In this document: in pieces, positions 10,936-20,064 of the stretch | Position numbering within the stretch: position 1 is the first letter of the stretch | How the letters are laid out: each line of letters begins with the position of its first letter | Source: Allomyces arbusculus | Lineage: Eukaryota > Blastocladiomycota > Blastocladiomycetes > Blastocladiales > Blastocladiaceae | Length of the DNA stretch: 64,000 nt | Direction: 5' to 3' | Assembly (NCBI GenBank): GCA_027604705.1 | Contig: JADHYV010000009.1 | Coordinates: 372,001 to 436,000 of the forward strand | The notes under the pieces: model-generated | Seen by the model: only the letters and a program-made list of their open reading frames with translations | Database searches by the model: none | Told to the model about the DNA's origin: nothing | Made by a program: the position numbers and the translations under genes

Positions 10936-12944
10936 TCACGGGTGCAGGGGAACCTTGTGCACGGGCAGGATCAAGCGCGCGTTGCGCGCCGTAAACTGGG
11001 TCAGCACGCGCGCCGTAGCCTCGGGTGCGTCCTCGTGCAGGCAGTGGCCGACTCCACCGCCCATGACGTGCAGCTGGAACCGGCCCTGCATTTGCGCGAT
11101 CGTGAGCGTCTTGTCTAGCCGGTCGGTCCCGGCCACGATCAGGATCTTGGCGCACGGCGCGTGCAAGAACGTGTCGGACAGGTTGGCGAACCAGTCTGTG
11201 TGCGAAAAGAGTGAGTCATGGAAAACGAGGAGTAAGAGTATGAGGGAATCTGAAGCGCACCTTGCCAGTAGGGCTCGGTCGCGGCGAGATCGGCGATCCA
11301 AACGAGCGGCGAGTTTGGATCGTCCGGGTCCCGCGGCCGCAACTGCGACTGTACGGCGAGCCGCGCCGATTGCACGTTCGAGGTTTGGTGGTTTTGGACC
11401 CTATGCGTGCCGGAACAGGTCAGTTCCCTTCTCCACAGCGAACGCAGCAATCATGGCAGCACGTACGCCCACCGTACCGCGTCAGCGACCTTGGAAAACT
11501 CGCTGGGTCGTGCCATGATCAGCGCCTGCATCCCGCCGCCCTCCATGGCCTCCAATGCCGTCCCTTCCACTACATCGAGGACCGCGAGCCCCAATACGCG
11601 TCCACCACGTGGCCAGGCACCGATCACGGGCGCGTACGTCGCCAAATGCGCCGCGACGGCACCGCCAAGACTGTGGCCAACAATCACAAAGTCGCGTGGG
11701 CACGGCCTCTTGCGTTCCTCGTCGAGTCGCGGTGCGACCGCGTCGCCCGGTACAAACGGCGCCGCTCCCGCGTGCAAGTGCGGGTCGCGCTCCATCTCGA
11801 ACAACTCGCGCAAGACCGCGACCAAGTCGCCCGCGTACTGCGCGCGCGTGAGTGGTGCTGCCGGATTACCGACGTGCGTCGCGCCGTGACCGCGCAGGTC
11901 AATGGCAATCGCGAGCACATGTGCGGTAGACGGTTCCGTCGAGGGCGCTGCCGCGTACGGCACGGGTGGCTCACGCACGAGCGTTTGCGCACACAACGTC
12001 CATGCGAGTCCCGTATGGCCCGCGCCGTGGATCAGGACGTAGACGGTTTCCGGGTCCGGCAGTGTCGCGAGCGCCAGCGGTGGGGCGCCAGCCTCCGAGT
12101 TGGCATCATCTACATCGCCCTCTTGTTGCTGCTGCTGCGCCCGCGCGGCGGCGCGGAGCGCCGGCGAGACCGTCCAGTACACGCGGAACGACGACGTCGG
12201 TCCGTCCGGCTCGGGCACGTCCTCGCCCTGCTCTGGCGCAGCCGATCCTGGCGGGATCAGCGGCAGCGGGTTCGCGACGGTCACGTCCTCGACACCGTCC
12301 CACATCTCGGTCCACGGCAAAGGCGAGTACTCTGGTCCGCGAACCGACGTGCGCAGGTAGGACGCCCAAGGATCGGCGGCAATGCGCGTTTCTGGCGGCT
12401 CGGTCGGGAACGCGTCAGCGTTTTCGTCGCTCATATCGTCCTCGTCCTCTTCGGCAAACGACGGCAGCGATCCGAGTCCGCGCACAAGACTGCTGGCGCG
12501 GTGCAGCGGCGGGGTACTGGTATCGATTTTCTCGCCGCGCGAGTCGGTTAGCGGCAGTTCCGGGCGCTGGTAGTCGTCGTCGTCATCGTCCTCATCCTCG
12601 TCATCATAGTCGTCCTCCGCATCCGCGTCACGATCGGCACCGGGGCCATTGTCGTCGAGCTCGGCATGCAAGTGCAGCGGCGACCGACCCGGTGGCAGGC
12701 GCGCGACGCCTCCGTTGGTGCGCGCCGGCGGGTGCGGCACAGCGAACCGTGGCGCTGCAACGTCGTGATTGGCCGCGTCGTCGTCGTGATTATGCTCGTC
12801 GTCGCGGTCGTCGTCGTTGCTGCTGCTGCTCGAGTCGTCGGACGTGAACGTGACCTCGTTGGCGAGCCGGCTCCGGCGCACGGGCGCGGCACCTGCGGCG
12901 GCACCGGCACGCGCACGCGGGAGACTCGTCGACGGCAGGGCCAT
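10936..12944 (-). CDS. PPE1: Protein phosphatase 2A methylesterase (PPME1), 625 aa
   Basis: Exons are 12944-11467, 11400-11261 and 11195-10936; introns of 66 and 65 bp start GTACGT and GTGCGC. The enzyme removes the carboxymethyl group from the C-terminal Leu of the PP2A catalytic subunit. The alpha/beta-hydrolase core is complete: oxyanion segment VLIHGAGHTG, IDLRGHGAT, nucleophile elbow GHSLGGAVAAH (Ser), VLDVVEGTALEAM (family signature with the acid), the GRFQLHVMGGG strand and the catalytic His in GHCLHEDAP. The family motif AGTDRLDKTLTIAQMQG is also present. It is much longer than the ~390-aa human enzyme because of a Ser/Asp-rich N-terminal region of about 250 residues (SSSSSNDDDRDD, DDDDDYQRPELP) and an extra loop before the nucleophile. 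I chose the ATG at 12944 for its GCCATGG context and because the enzyme-like region follows; the frame stays open upstream to about 13316. Confidence 0.93.
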
Positions 12945-13521
12945 GGCGTGGTCAGGCGAGACTGGGCGCGGCGGAGCTGGACCTTGTCGTCGCGGGCAGG
13001 AGAGAGAAGGGGAGCGGGAGGCGGGCGGGTGGGCGGGCGGGCAGGTGTGAAAGTGGGCCTGCTTGATCGCAGAGCAGAGCGGACTTGCTGAGGCGTGTTT
13101 GGCGTAGGCGGCGGCGGCGTGGTGGTTATCGAGAAGGCCGGGACGGTGGAGCCAAAGTGGTGGTGGTTGGTTGGGAGGTGGTGGTGGGTTGGGAGGTGCT
13201 GCTTGGTGCCGAGCTGGCGCAGGGTGCGTGCCGCCTGCGGCTGCGCACGGGATGCAACAGAGGCCATGGCACGCGCAGAAGCATCCGCCGCTTGACGGTG
13301 TCCCGTGAAGGAACATATGGCTCTTCGATCACGCTGCACGAGGCTCCACGTCATCCTTTTCAACGCCGCGTTTCAGGCCGCGACTCGTGAACTCGCGAAT
13401 CTCCAACTCGAACGCGGCTGGCAGCTGCGCCAGCAAAACGCCCTCAACCAACCTCCGCAACAGCATCTGCATGGCACTTGCCGCACTCGTCTGACCGCTG
13501 TGCTGCACCGTCGATTCGCTC
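12945..13521. promoter_or_regulatory. Divergent promoter region, PPME1 / ATG12
   Basis: 577 bp between the two start codons. It contains G-rich low-complexity DNA on the plus strand (GGGCGGGTGGGCGGGCGGGC around 13023-13042, and GGTGGTGG runs near 13160-13200). That DNA keeps a minus-strand frame open as Pro/His-rich nonsense upstream of the PPME1 start. No further gene is seen. Confidence 0.4.
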
Positions 13522-13948
13522 ATGAGCGCGCCATCCACCCCACCCAGCACGTCCCCGGCGCCGCCACCACCTCCCGCAGGTGCTGCGGCGGCCAAGGGTA
13601 CGCGTCCGCAGTGCTGTCAAACATCTCAACAACAACAATCTCTGACCACCGAGCTCAAATGTCTATCCAGTCGTCTTGCGCTTCCACGCCATTGGTGACG
13701 CGCCCATTTTGCGACGACCCGTGTTTCGCGTCTCTGCCAACCAGAAATTTGCTGCGGTCGCTGCATTCCTACGGCGCGAGCTGGGTCTCGCTCCCGACGC
13801 GTCGCTGTTCCTGTATGTGAACCAGGCGTTTGCACCGGCGCCCGACGAGCTCATGCACAACCTTGACCGGTGCTTTGCCGATGCGCAGGACGCGAGCGGC
13901 ACGCGCGCGCTGCGCGTGCACTATTGCACGACGGCGGCGTGGGGATGA
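13522..13948 (+). CDS. ATG12: Autophagy ubiquitin-like protein ATG12, 117 aa
   Basis: Exons are 13522-13597 and 13671-13948. The 73-bp intron (GTACGC...ATCCAG) joins a Pro/Ala-rich leader to VVLRFHAIGDAPILRR. ATG12 is conjugated to ATG5 by ATG7 and ATG10, and the conjugate drives ATG8 lipidation on the phagophore. The ubiquitin fold shows the family landmarks: the N-terminal beta strand with GDAPI (GDTPI in human), FLRRELGL, LFLYVNQAFAPAPDELMHNL, and the C-terminal LRVHYCTTAAWG. The last residue is the conserved conjugating Gly, already exposed by the stop codon, as in other ATG12s, which need no processing. The N-terminal extension (~25 residues, Pro-rich) is short. Confidence 0.93.
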
Positions 13949-13951
13949 GTG

Positions 13952-14493
13952 CGGCGGTGAGTCGGATGGCGATGGAACACGATGAGGCAAATTTGGATCA
14001 CCTCCGGGCTTGGTTGGTTCAGGGTTGACATGGGAGTGAAACGTGCGGCGAGTCGAGGAGTGAATCGGAAGGTGGTTGCCCGCCGTTGTGTCGTGTCGGC
14101 GCGCCCCTGAAACGGGCTTTGTCTGGATGCGGCGGTCAGGAGCGTCTGCGGGCGGCACGGCCGTGCGCGCGGTTTCGTGGCGGAGCAAGGAGCCCAGCGT
14201 CGAATCCGGATCAAACGGGCGGTGCCGCCAAAAGCGAGCTGGACGCGTCTCCCACGTGTCTCCCAGCACATCCACCACCACCGACGCGGGCCGTGGCCCT
14301 TGCGGGCCTGCCTGCCTGGCGCCCTCGCTCTCACACAGCGACATCTCCCATCGTCCATCCTCCGATAGACGGACGAGCTGCATTTTATGGTCTTGGCCGA
14401 CACGCGCTGATCCACGACTCCCTGCAGCCGCACGACCCACTCCTGCAATCGATCAACCTTGCGCCCATCCGACTTGGACTGCTCGCTGCCATC
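13952..14493. other. Spacer between ATG12 and the coiled-coil gene
   Basis: About 540 bp. On the minus strand an ATG near 14393 opens a frame beginning MQLVRLSEDGRWEMSLCE that looks protein-like for about 100 codons. It has no recognisable motif and no supported upstream exon, and it would lie in the promoter of the next plus-strand gene. Treat it as a weak candidate only. Confidence 0.3.
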
Positions 14494-16862
14494 ATGCCGC
14501 CCACCTCGTCCCGCCATTCGTCGGGCTACCTCGGTAATAGCCGCCGACATCCTCTTCGCCATCTCCATGAGGCACCCTGCGTCAGCACGGCTTCTCTTCA
14601 TCCAAGCCGTCCAGGTCGCTGACCGCTGCATGCACTCTGATTGCGACTCCAGGCAGCACCGCCAGCAGCCGCGCGCGCCAAGTGTATGCCCGCCTGCTTC
14701 CGGCCCTCTTTCAATGTTTCTCGCGCACCTCACCCCACCTCGACTCCGCTAGCCCCTCGCACGCCGAACTCCGCGCACACGACCGCGCGCACGCCGCCGC
14801 CGTTGCCGAGTACCTCGCCGCCGAAGACCGTGCCGCGCGGTCATGGAACGCACCGCCCTCACCGACACCAACATCCTCATCCGGCATTGGCGGTCGGCCC
14901 GCGGTCATCTTGCCCGCAACCACCGTCGCGCGTGTCGCACGCACCGCCATCGTGAAACCCGGCGCACGAAACAGTACCGCATCGGCGGCGCCGGGCCGAC
15001 CCGGTCCATTCACCCCGGCCGAGACCGGACTCGCAGTCGCCGGCGGATCCGTCGCACTCGCGTCGCTGCACCATACGGACCCGCCGACCGCCGATGAGGC
15101 GGCCGATGATGAGCGCGCGAGGCAGGAAGAGGTGCGTGTCTCGGTTCCACCACCTTCAGTGTCCGAGACCGTGTCTGACGCGCCCACACCTAGCGCTTCC
15201 GCCTGCACCAGAAATCGCGCGCCTGGGTGGCCACATGGAACGGCACCCTGCTCGGGCAACGGCAAGCATCGCTCGCCGCCCGCGCGCACCGACTCGCTGC
15301 TGAAGAATCGCAGCGGCAAGCGGCCGACGCTGCATGGGCCGCCGAAGAGCAAGCACGCCGCGACGCCGCTCTGCAACGCGCGCGCGCCCTGCAAGCCGTC
15401 GCGACCGAACCCGCACGCGAACACGCGTCAGCCCAGTTACTCGCGGCGGTCCTCGACGAGCGCGAGCGGCAAATCGCATATAAGAAGGAAGTCACCGCGT
15501 TGCGGGCCAAACGCGATGCCGAGGACCCAGCGGGCGCCGTGCTGCCGTTACCGAGTACGCGGGCCGCCCCGGCTGTCGCGGATAAGAAGGCAGCAGCGCG
15601 GCAGACTGCGCAGTGGTTGCAGGAGAAGCGCGCGGCGGTCGAACGGGACCGCGAGGCTGCGCGCGTCGCGGAAGTAAGGGACCGGCAACTCGTGCAGCAG
15701 CAGGTCGAGGCCGATGCGCGCGCGCGGGAAGCTGCGCGCAAGGCTGCGATTGCCGCACAGCGTGCCGCGCTCGATGCACAGGTCGCGGAGCGCAAGAAGG
15801 TGGAGGCCGACTTGGCGGATGCGGCACGAGATCGCGACAAGGAATTGCACATGTGGCGGCAGCACAAGGGCTACCTTGGTTTAAGGATTCACCAGGTTGA
15901 GACGAACCGACGGGCCGCGCGCGCCGCGGTGGCCACGACGCTCGGCGTGCAGTGCTCTGAGCGCGATAAACAGGCCGAGGAGGTCTGGGAGGCGGCGGAG
16001 CGACGCGCGCAGGAAATGCGCGAGGCCGACGAAGTGGCCAAAGTCGCACGCGAGGCCAAGGTCAAGATGGAGCGCAAGGGTGAGTTGCAGGCGTTCTTTG
16101 AGGCCCATGTACGTTGATTTGGGCGTTGTCCATGATCACCTTCGGTGTGGTACTGACAGTGTGGTCGTGAACCAGAACCGGCAGCAAGAAATTGCGCGGC
16201 AGGAGCGACTCGCCGCCAAGGCCGAGGAACGCCGCGTCATGCTCGCCGACGCCGAGGCCGCGCGCGCCGCCAAAGTGCGCGAGGAGCAGGCACGGCGCGA
16301 CGCGCGCGCGTCGCTCGCATCAACGCACCGCGTGCAGCGCGGGCAGCGCGCGACACACGCTGTCGAGGAACGCGCGACCATGCGCAGGGAAGCGCGCGAG
16401 TCGGTGCCCAACCCGGTTCAAACACTGCGCGACTCGCAGATCCTCAACTTGATCGAGAGTTACTACGCCAAGCAGATGCCGCCAGACCCGCCGGCCGCAC
16501 CCACCGGGCTCACGGCCCTCGAAGTCGAGGATCTTGGTGCAGCTACACCGACGGGTGGACGGTCGCGGCCTGGATCAGGCGACGTCAAGGCCGGGCGGCG
16601 GTCGGTGGTGCCGCGGCCCGCGTCAGGGTCGGTTGCGACGTCGCGCACTACGTCACGACCAGCGTCGTCGGACGTGACCAAGGCCCGTGCGCTCGGCTCG
16701 GCGATTGGCACGCGGTCGGGTATGGGGTCGGCCGCTGTGCGAGGACGACGGGCATCGGCCGCGGCTCTTCTACCACCTGCCGAAGATGTGGATGGGGAGG
16801 GCCAGGCGCAAAGGCGGGGTGGGATAGGCGAGGCCGGACCTGCGATTTCGGCGGCGCCGTGA
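14494..16862 (+). CDS. Flagellar-type coiled-coil protein resembling CFAP210/CCDC173, 706 aa
   Basis: Exons are 14494-14533, 14653-15131, 15194-16108 and 16176-16862 (introns 119, 62, 67 bp; the second and third carry CTGAC branch sites). After a Ser-rich start (MPPTSSRHSSGYL) and a low-complexity linker, residues ~175-560 are almost uninterrupted charged coiled coil: RFRLHQKSRAWVATWNG, then long Ala/Arg/Glu heptads (EEQARRDAALQRARAL, LDERERQIAYKKEV). The pattern of short RARAL and LDERERQI motifs followed by K/E-rich helices resembles CFAP210/CCDC173, a microtubule inner protein of ciliary doublets, and the trichohyalin-plectin-homology group in general. The C-terminus is Ser/Arg-rich and disordered. 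The axonemal role is inference from this similarity and from IFT172 elsewhere in the window. Exon 1 is supported by phase and a clean ATG but is only 40 bp. Confidence 0.65.
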
Positions 16863-17340
16863 TCGTGGAGACCGACGTGATGGAGAGGGCACGGCAAGAA
16901 GACGGCAGCAAGACAACAGGCATGGCCTTGATTGGCCTTCAAATGGCATTTGATTACATCAAGAGGGGATAGCATTAATCGAGCATGTGCAACTGCAATG
17001 CAGCTGTGTTTCTCGTTCTCGCAGATCAGTTGAGCGACAGCAGGCTGTTTGGCTTGTGTAACGCGATCTGTTGGTGTTTGACGCGGGAACCTGCCACATC
17101 GATGTGGCAGCTCTACCACGATCACATGAAGGAGACATCACCCTCAAGCTGCAACGGCAGGGAAATGTCGAACCCTTGGCAACGGCCTGGCCATGGCAAA
17201 AAGGAGGCAGGCCAGCGAACCCGCTGAAAGATCACTGGTGAGCAATCACTTCATGGTTCGCCCTTCCCCACACGCCAGCATCGATCGCTTTCTCTCTCCC
17301 TCGACCTTCCTCGACGACAACCAACCGCAGCGCAACCATC
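16863..17340. promoter_or_regulatory. Intergenic region upstream of the isomerase pair
   Basis: About 480 bp holding the 3' end of the coiled-coil gene and the promoter of the first isomerase paralog. No open frame, repeat or clear TATA box is seen; a pyrimidine-rich run (CTTTCTCTCTCCCTCGACCTTCC) precedes the ATG. Confidence 0.4.
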
Positions 17341-18279
17341 ATGGCTGACAAGACAAGCGATTTCGCGCCGCTGGCGTTCCCGCGGGACAGTGCCAAGCCC
17401 GTCATGACGCTCTCCAAGGCCGGCCATATCTTCACGCTGACCATGACCTCGCCGCCCGACAACCGGTTCAACCCGACCTTCGTCAAGAGCATGAACGAGG
17501 CGCTCGACATTGTCGAGGACTGGGCGCTGAAATCGCATCGCGGCGAACCGTGTGCGCTGATCACGACCAGCAGCAGCGACAAGTTTTACTCGAACGGGCT
17601 CGACGTCATGTACCTGTTCAAGAACCCCGATACGTGGTTCATTTCGGACCAGTATTTGCAGCTGCTCAAGCGCGTGCTGCTGTTCCCGGTCATCACGGTT
17701 GCGGGTACGGCCGCAAAACGCGTCGTTTGCGCAAACGAATTTGGACTGTGGCTAATCCAGTTCTCGCTCCTGGTCTCGCTTGTAGCCCTGAACGGTCACA
17801 CGTTTGCCGGAGGTCTACTCTTTGCCCTCTGGTACGCGTTGCCTTGCTTCTCCACCCGAATTTATCGTCAGGGCACGCAACTCTGACCCCTCTACCCCAC
17901 CAGCCACGACTACCGTATCCTACGCGCCGACAAGGGTCTCCTCTCTCTCAACGAAATCGACCTGCCGTCGTCGCTGCACCCGGGCATGGCTTGGATCGCG
18001 CGCGCCAAGCTGCCGCCGACCACTGTGCACCCGTTGATTTTCGAGCCCAAGCGGTATGGCGGCCAGGCGGCAGTTGATGCCGGTCTCGTCGACGCGATCG
18101 CACCCGCCGACCAGCTTCTCGCCGTCGCGCACAAGTGGGCGAACCAGGGCGCGCCCAAGGTCGCACGCGCCGGGCCGATTGTTTCGGAGCTCAAGCTCGG
18201 AACCTATGCGGACGTGGTGGAGAAGCTCGATATTCGCATGGAGATTGACGTGCGTAAGTTTATGAAGCCAAAAATGTAA
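17341..18279 (+). CDS. Enoyl-CoA isomerase/hydratase-family protein, copy 1, 261 aa
   Basis: Exons are 17341-17704, 17786-17831 and 17904-18279. The fold is crotonase: FTLTMTSPPDNRFNPTFV, an oxyanion-hole segment (CALITTSSSDKFYSNGLD), the second half of the hole (NGHTFAGGLLFAL) and the region LLSLNEIDLPSSLHPGMAW. The family includes delta3,delta2-enoyl-CoA isomerases of unsaturated fatty acid oxidation and single-domain hydratases. The short length, the NEIDL segment and the absence of a hydratase Glu pair favour an ECI-type isomerase. The C-terminus KPKM could act as a weak PTS1-like peroxisomal signal, but that is a guess. All three exon phases and the 46-bp middle exon are identical in copy 2 downstream, so the two are tandem duplicates made after the introns were in place. 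Confidence 0.88.
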
Positions 18280-18300
18280 TATGGCAAGCGTTGGGAAGGA

Positions 18301-18317
18301 GGGGCCGTGGTGGCCCC
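18301..18317 (+). terminator. Perfect 3' hairpin GGGGCC-GTGGT-GGCCCC, copy 1
   Basis: A 6-bp perfect inverted repeat with a 5-base loop lies 22 bp after the stop of isomerase copy 1. The same 17 bases recur after copy 2. It could be a 3' UTR structure involved in mRNA end formation or stability; the function is inference. Confidence 0.5.
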
Positions 18318-18643
18318 TCAATCGGCCTGGCCCGCTTGATTTGCAAAATTCTCGTTTCTCTGGCAGGAGGATTCTTCCGCGTTTGACAGGTTCGAAAAGC
18401 AGACCACGAGCTCCAAGCTCCGTGGGGTCGACAGGCTCGACACTGCACGCGATTTGCAAGACTACACGCCCCGAAGATACCACACGCTCAACATGTTCCA
18501 CGTGTGCAGCAATGCGAGACGCGCTCGACGAAGCGAGACACGCTTCACACGTTCCACTGGCAGAAGGGCATGCACCGCGCGTTCGAACACGCTCCTCCAC
18601 ATTTGGCACGCATGATCGACAAGTACAAGGCGCTCAAGCATTT

Positions 18644-18699
18644 GAGCCGAGATACCCGAGCCGAACTATCCGAACCGAAATACCCGAACCGAGATATCC
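18644..18699 (+). repeat. Four tandem 14-bp repeats, GARCCGARMTAYCC
   Basis: Units are GAGCCGAGATACCC (18644), GAGCCGAACTATCC (18658), GAACCGAAATACCC (18672) and GAACCGAGATATCC (18686), followed by a partial fifth (GATCGA). They lie 170-220 bp upstream of the isomerase copy 2 start and 100 bp upstream of its TATA box. They are absent upstream of copy 1. They could be clustered transcription-factor sites. Confidence 0.7.
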
Positions 18700-18866
18700 G
18701 ATCGACGACCTGGTGCGGGACACTCCGCTCAGGGACAAGGGTGCGACGCGTCGCGTCTCGCTCGATCAAGGCCACGAGTGGCTCGCACCCGTCGCCGTAT
18801 ATAATTCTCGGGGCCCACGCGCAACTCGACAAACGCACCAAGCATTTCCTCTCAGTCATCGCTGAC

Positions 18867-19814
18867 ATGTCCACCCAATTCGCGCCCCTCTCGTTCCCGC
18901 TCGGCAGCGCCGAGCCTGTCGTCAAGCTCACCAAGACGGGCGACGTGTTCACGCTCACCATGTCGGCGGCGCCCGACAACCGGTTCAACCCGACGTTTGT
19001 CTCGAGCATCAACGATGCTCTCGATGTTGTCGAGGACTGGGCGCTCAAGTCGCACCGCGGCGGGCCGTGCGCGCTGATCACGACCTCCGACAGTGACAAA
19101 TTCTACTCGAACGGGCTCGACATTGTCTACCTGTTCCAGAGTGCCGACACGTGGTTTGTCGCGGACCAATTTTTGCAGTTGCTCAAGCGCGTGTTGCTGT
19201 TCCCGGTGATCACGGTCGCGGGTACGCGTTTTTTTTCTCTTGGGGCGCGATGGGCTGTGTCTTGTGAGAGATCGCGTGACTGACCTGGAACCCGCTGTCG
19301 CCTCCCTACCTAGCCGTGAACGGTCACGCATTTGCCGGCGGCCTCCTCTTTGCACTCTGGTATGCGTTCCCACGTTTCTCCACCATGCCATCCCTCGACC
19401 CACGCGATTCTGACCACTTCTTGAACCGCACGCTCCAGCCACGACTACCGCATTCTGCGCGCAGACAAGGGCTTGCTTTCGCTCAACGAAATCGACCTCC
19501 CGTCGTCGCTCCTTCCGGGGATGGCCTGGATTCCGCGCGCCAAGCTCCCGCCGACTACGGTCCACCCCTTGATTTTCGGGCCGAAGCGTTACGGCGGGCA
19601 GGCGGCCGTCGACGCAGGGCTCGTCGACGCGATCACGCCCGCCGACCAGTTGCTGGCCGTTGCGACAAAGTGGGCCGAGAAGGGCGCGCCGAAAGTTGCG
19701 CATGCCGGGCCGATTGTGTCGGAGTTGAAGAAGGATATGTATGCGGACGTGGTGGCCAAGCTTGAGATTCGCACGGAGGTGGATGTGCGCAAGATGATGC
19801 AGGCCAAGATGTAG
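18867..19814 (+). CDS. Enoyl-CoA isomerase/hydratase-family protein, copy 2, 258 aa
   Basis: Exons are 18867-19221, 19314-19359 and 19439-19814. Exons 2 and 3 have exactly the lengths of copy 1 (46 and 376 bp) and exon 1 is 9 bp shorter; intron phases are identical. The crotonase landmarks are kept: FTLTMSAAPDNRFNPTFV, CALITTSDSDKFYSNGLD, NGHAFAGGLLFAL, LLSLNEIDLPSSLLPGMAW. The C-terminus is QAKM, close to accepted PTS1 variants and a better candidate peroxisomal signal than KPKM of copy 1. The introns differ in sequence and length, so the duplication is not recent. Different promoters (a TATA box and 14-bp repeats here only) suggest the pair has diverged in expression. Confidence 0.88.
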
Positions 19815-19842
19815 TGAGGTCGTGTGGCACGGATGCAAAGGA

Positions 19843-19859
19843 GGGGCCGTGGTGGCCCC
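19843..19859 (+). terminator. Perfect 3' hairpin GGGGCC-GTGGT-GGCCCC, copy 2
   Basis: Identical to the hairpin after copy 1 and 29 bp past the stop codon. Surrounding UTR sequence is otherwise unlike, apart from the flanking GA and T, so this element has been retained while its neighbourhood diverged. Confidence 0.5.
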
Positions 19860-20064
19860 TGAAACATCATGGCTTCATTTGTTCAATCATTATCTTGTTC
19901 ATTCTGGTTGATGGTAATTGGAGCTTTCCGGCTGATCGCTGCTCGTTCGTTCTCACGCTGAGCAAGGATCGGAGACGCCAGTGCTTTCAGCAAGAAGGCG
20001 CGGAAATGTCAATGATTTGAGCACAAACTCTTCCCCATCCACCCTCGCCCTCCAGCCAACATGA

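Larger units (their letters stand above)
18280..18866 (+). promoter_or_regulatory. Promoter region of isomerase copy 2 with TATA box
   Basis: 587 bp between the paralogs. A TATATAA at 18798-18804 lies about 63 bp before the ATG at 18867, a typical distance. Upstream lie four imperfect 14-bp repeats (listed separately). The frame open through here on the plus strand is not coding: its sequence before the ATG is not conserved with copy 1. Confidence 0.5.

Noticed and set aside
9716-11155. 479-codon minus-strand frame across the 3' end of the 589-aa gene
   Set aside because: Spans two genes' ends, low-complexity Ser/Ala/Arg/Pro, no start or splice support.
13921-14733. 270-codon minus-strand frame opposite the start of the coiled-coil gene
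   Set aside because: A short helical-looking stretch (MEMAKRMSAAITEVARRM) drew attention, but it lies over exon 1 and intron 1 of a well-supported plus-strand gene.
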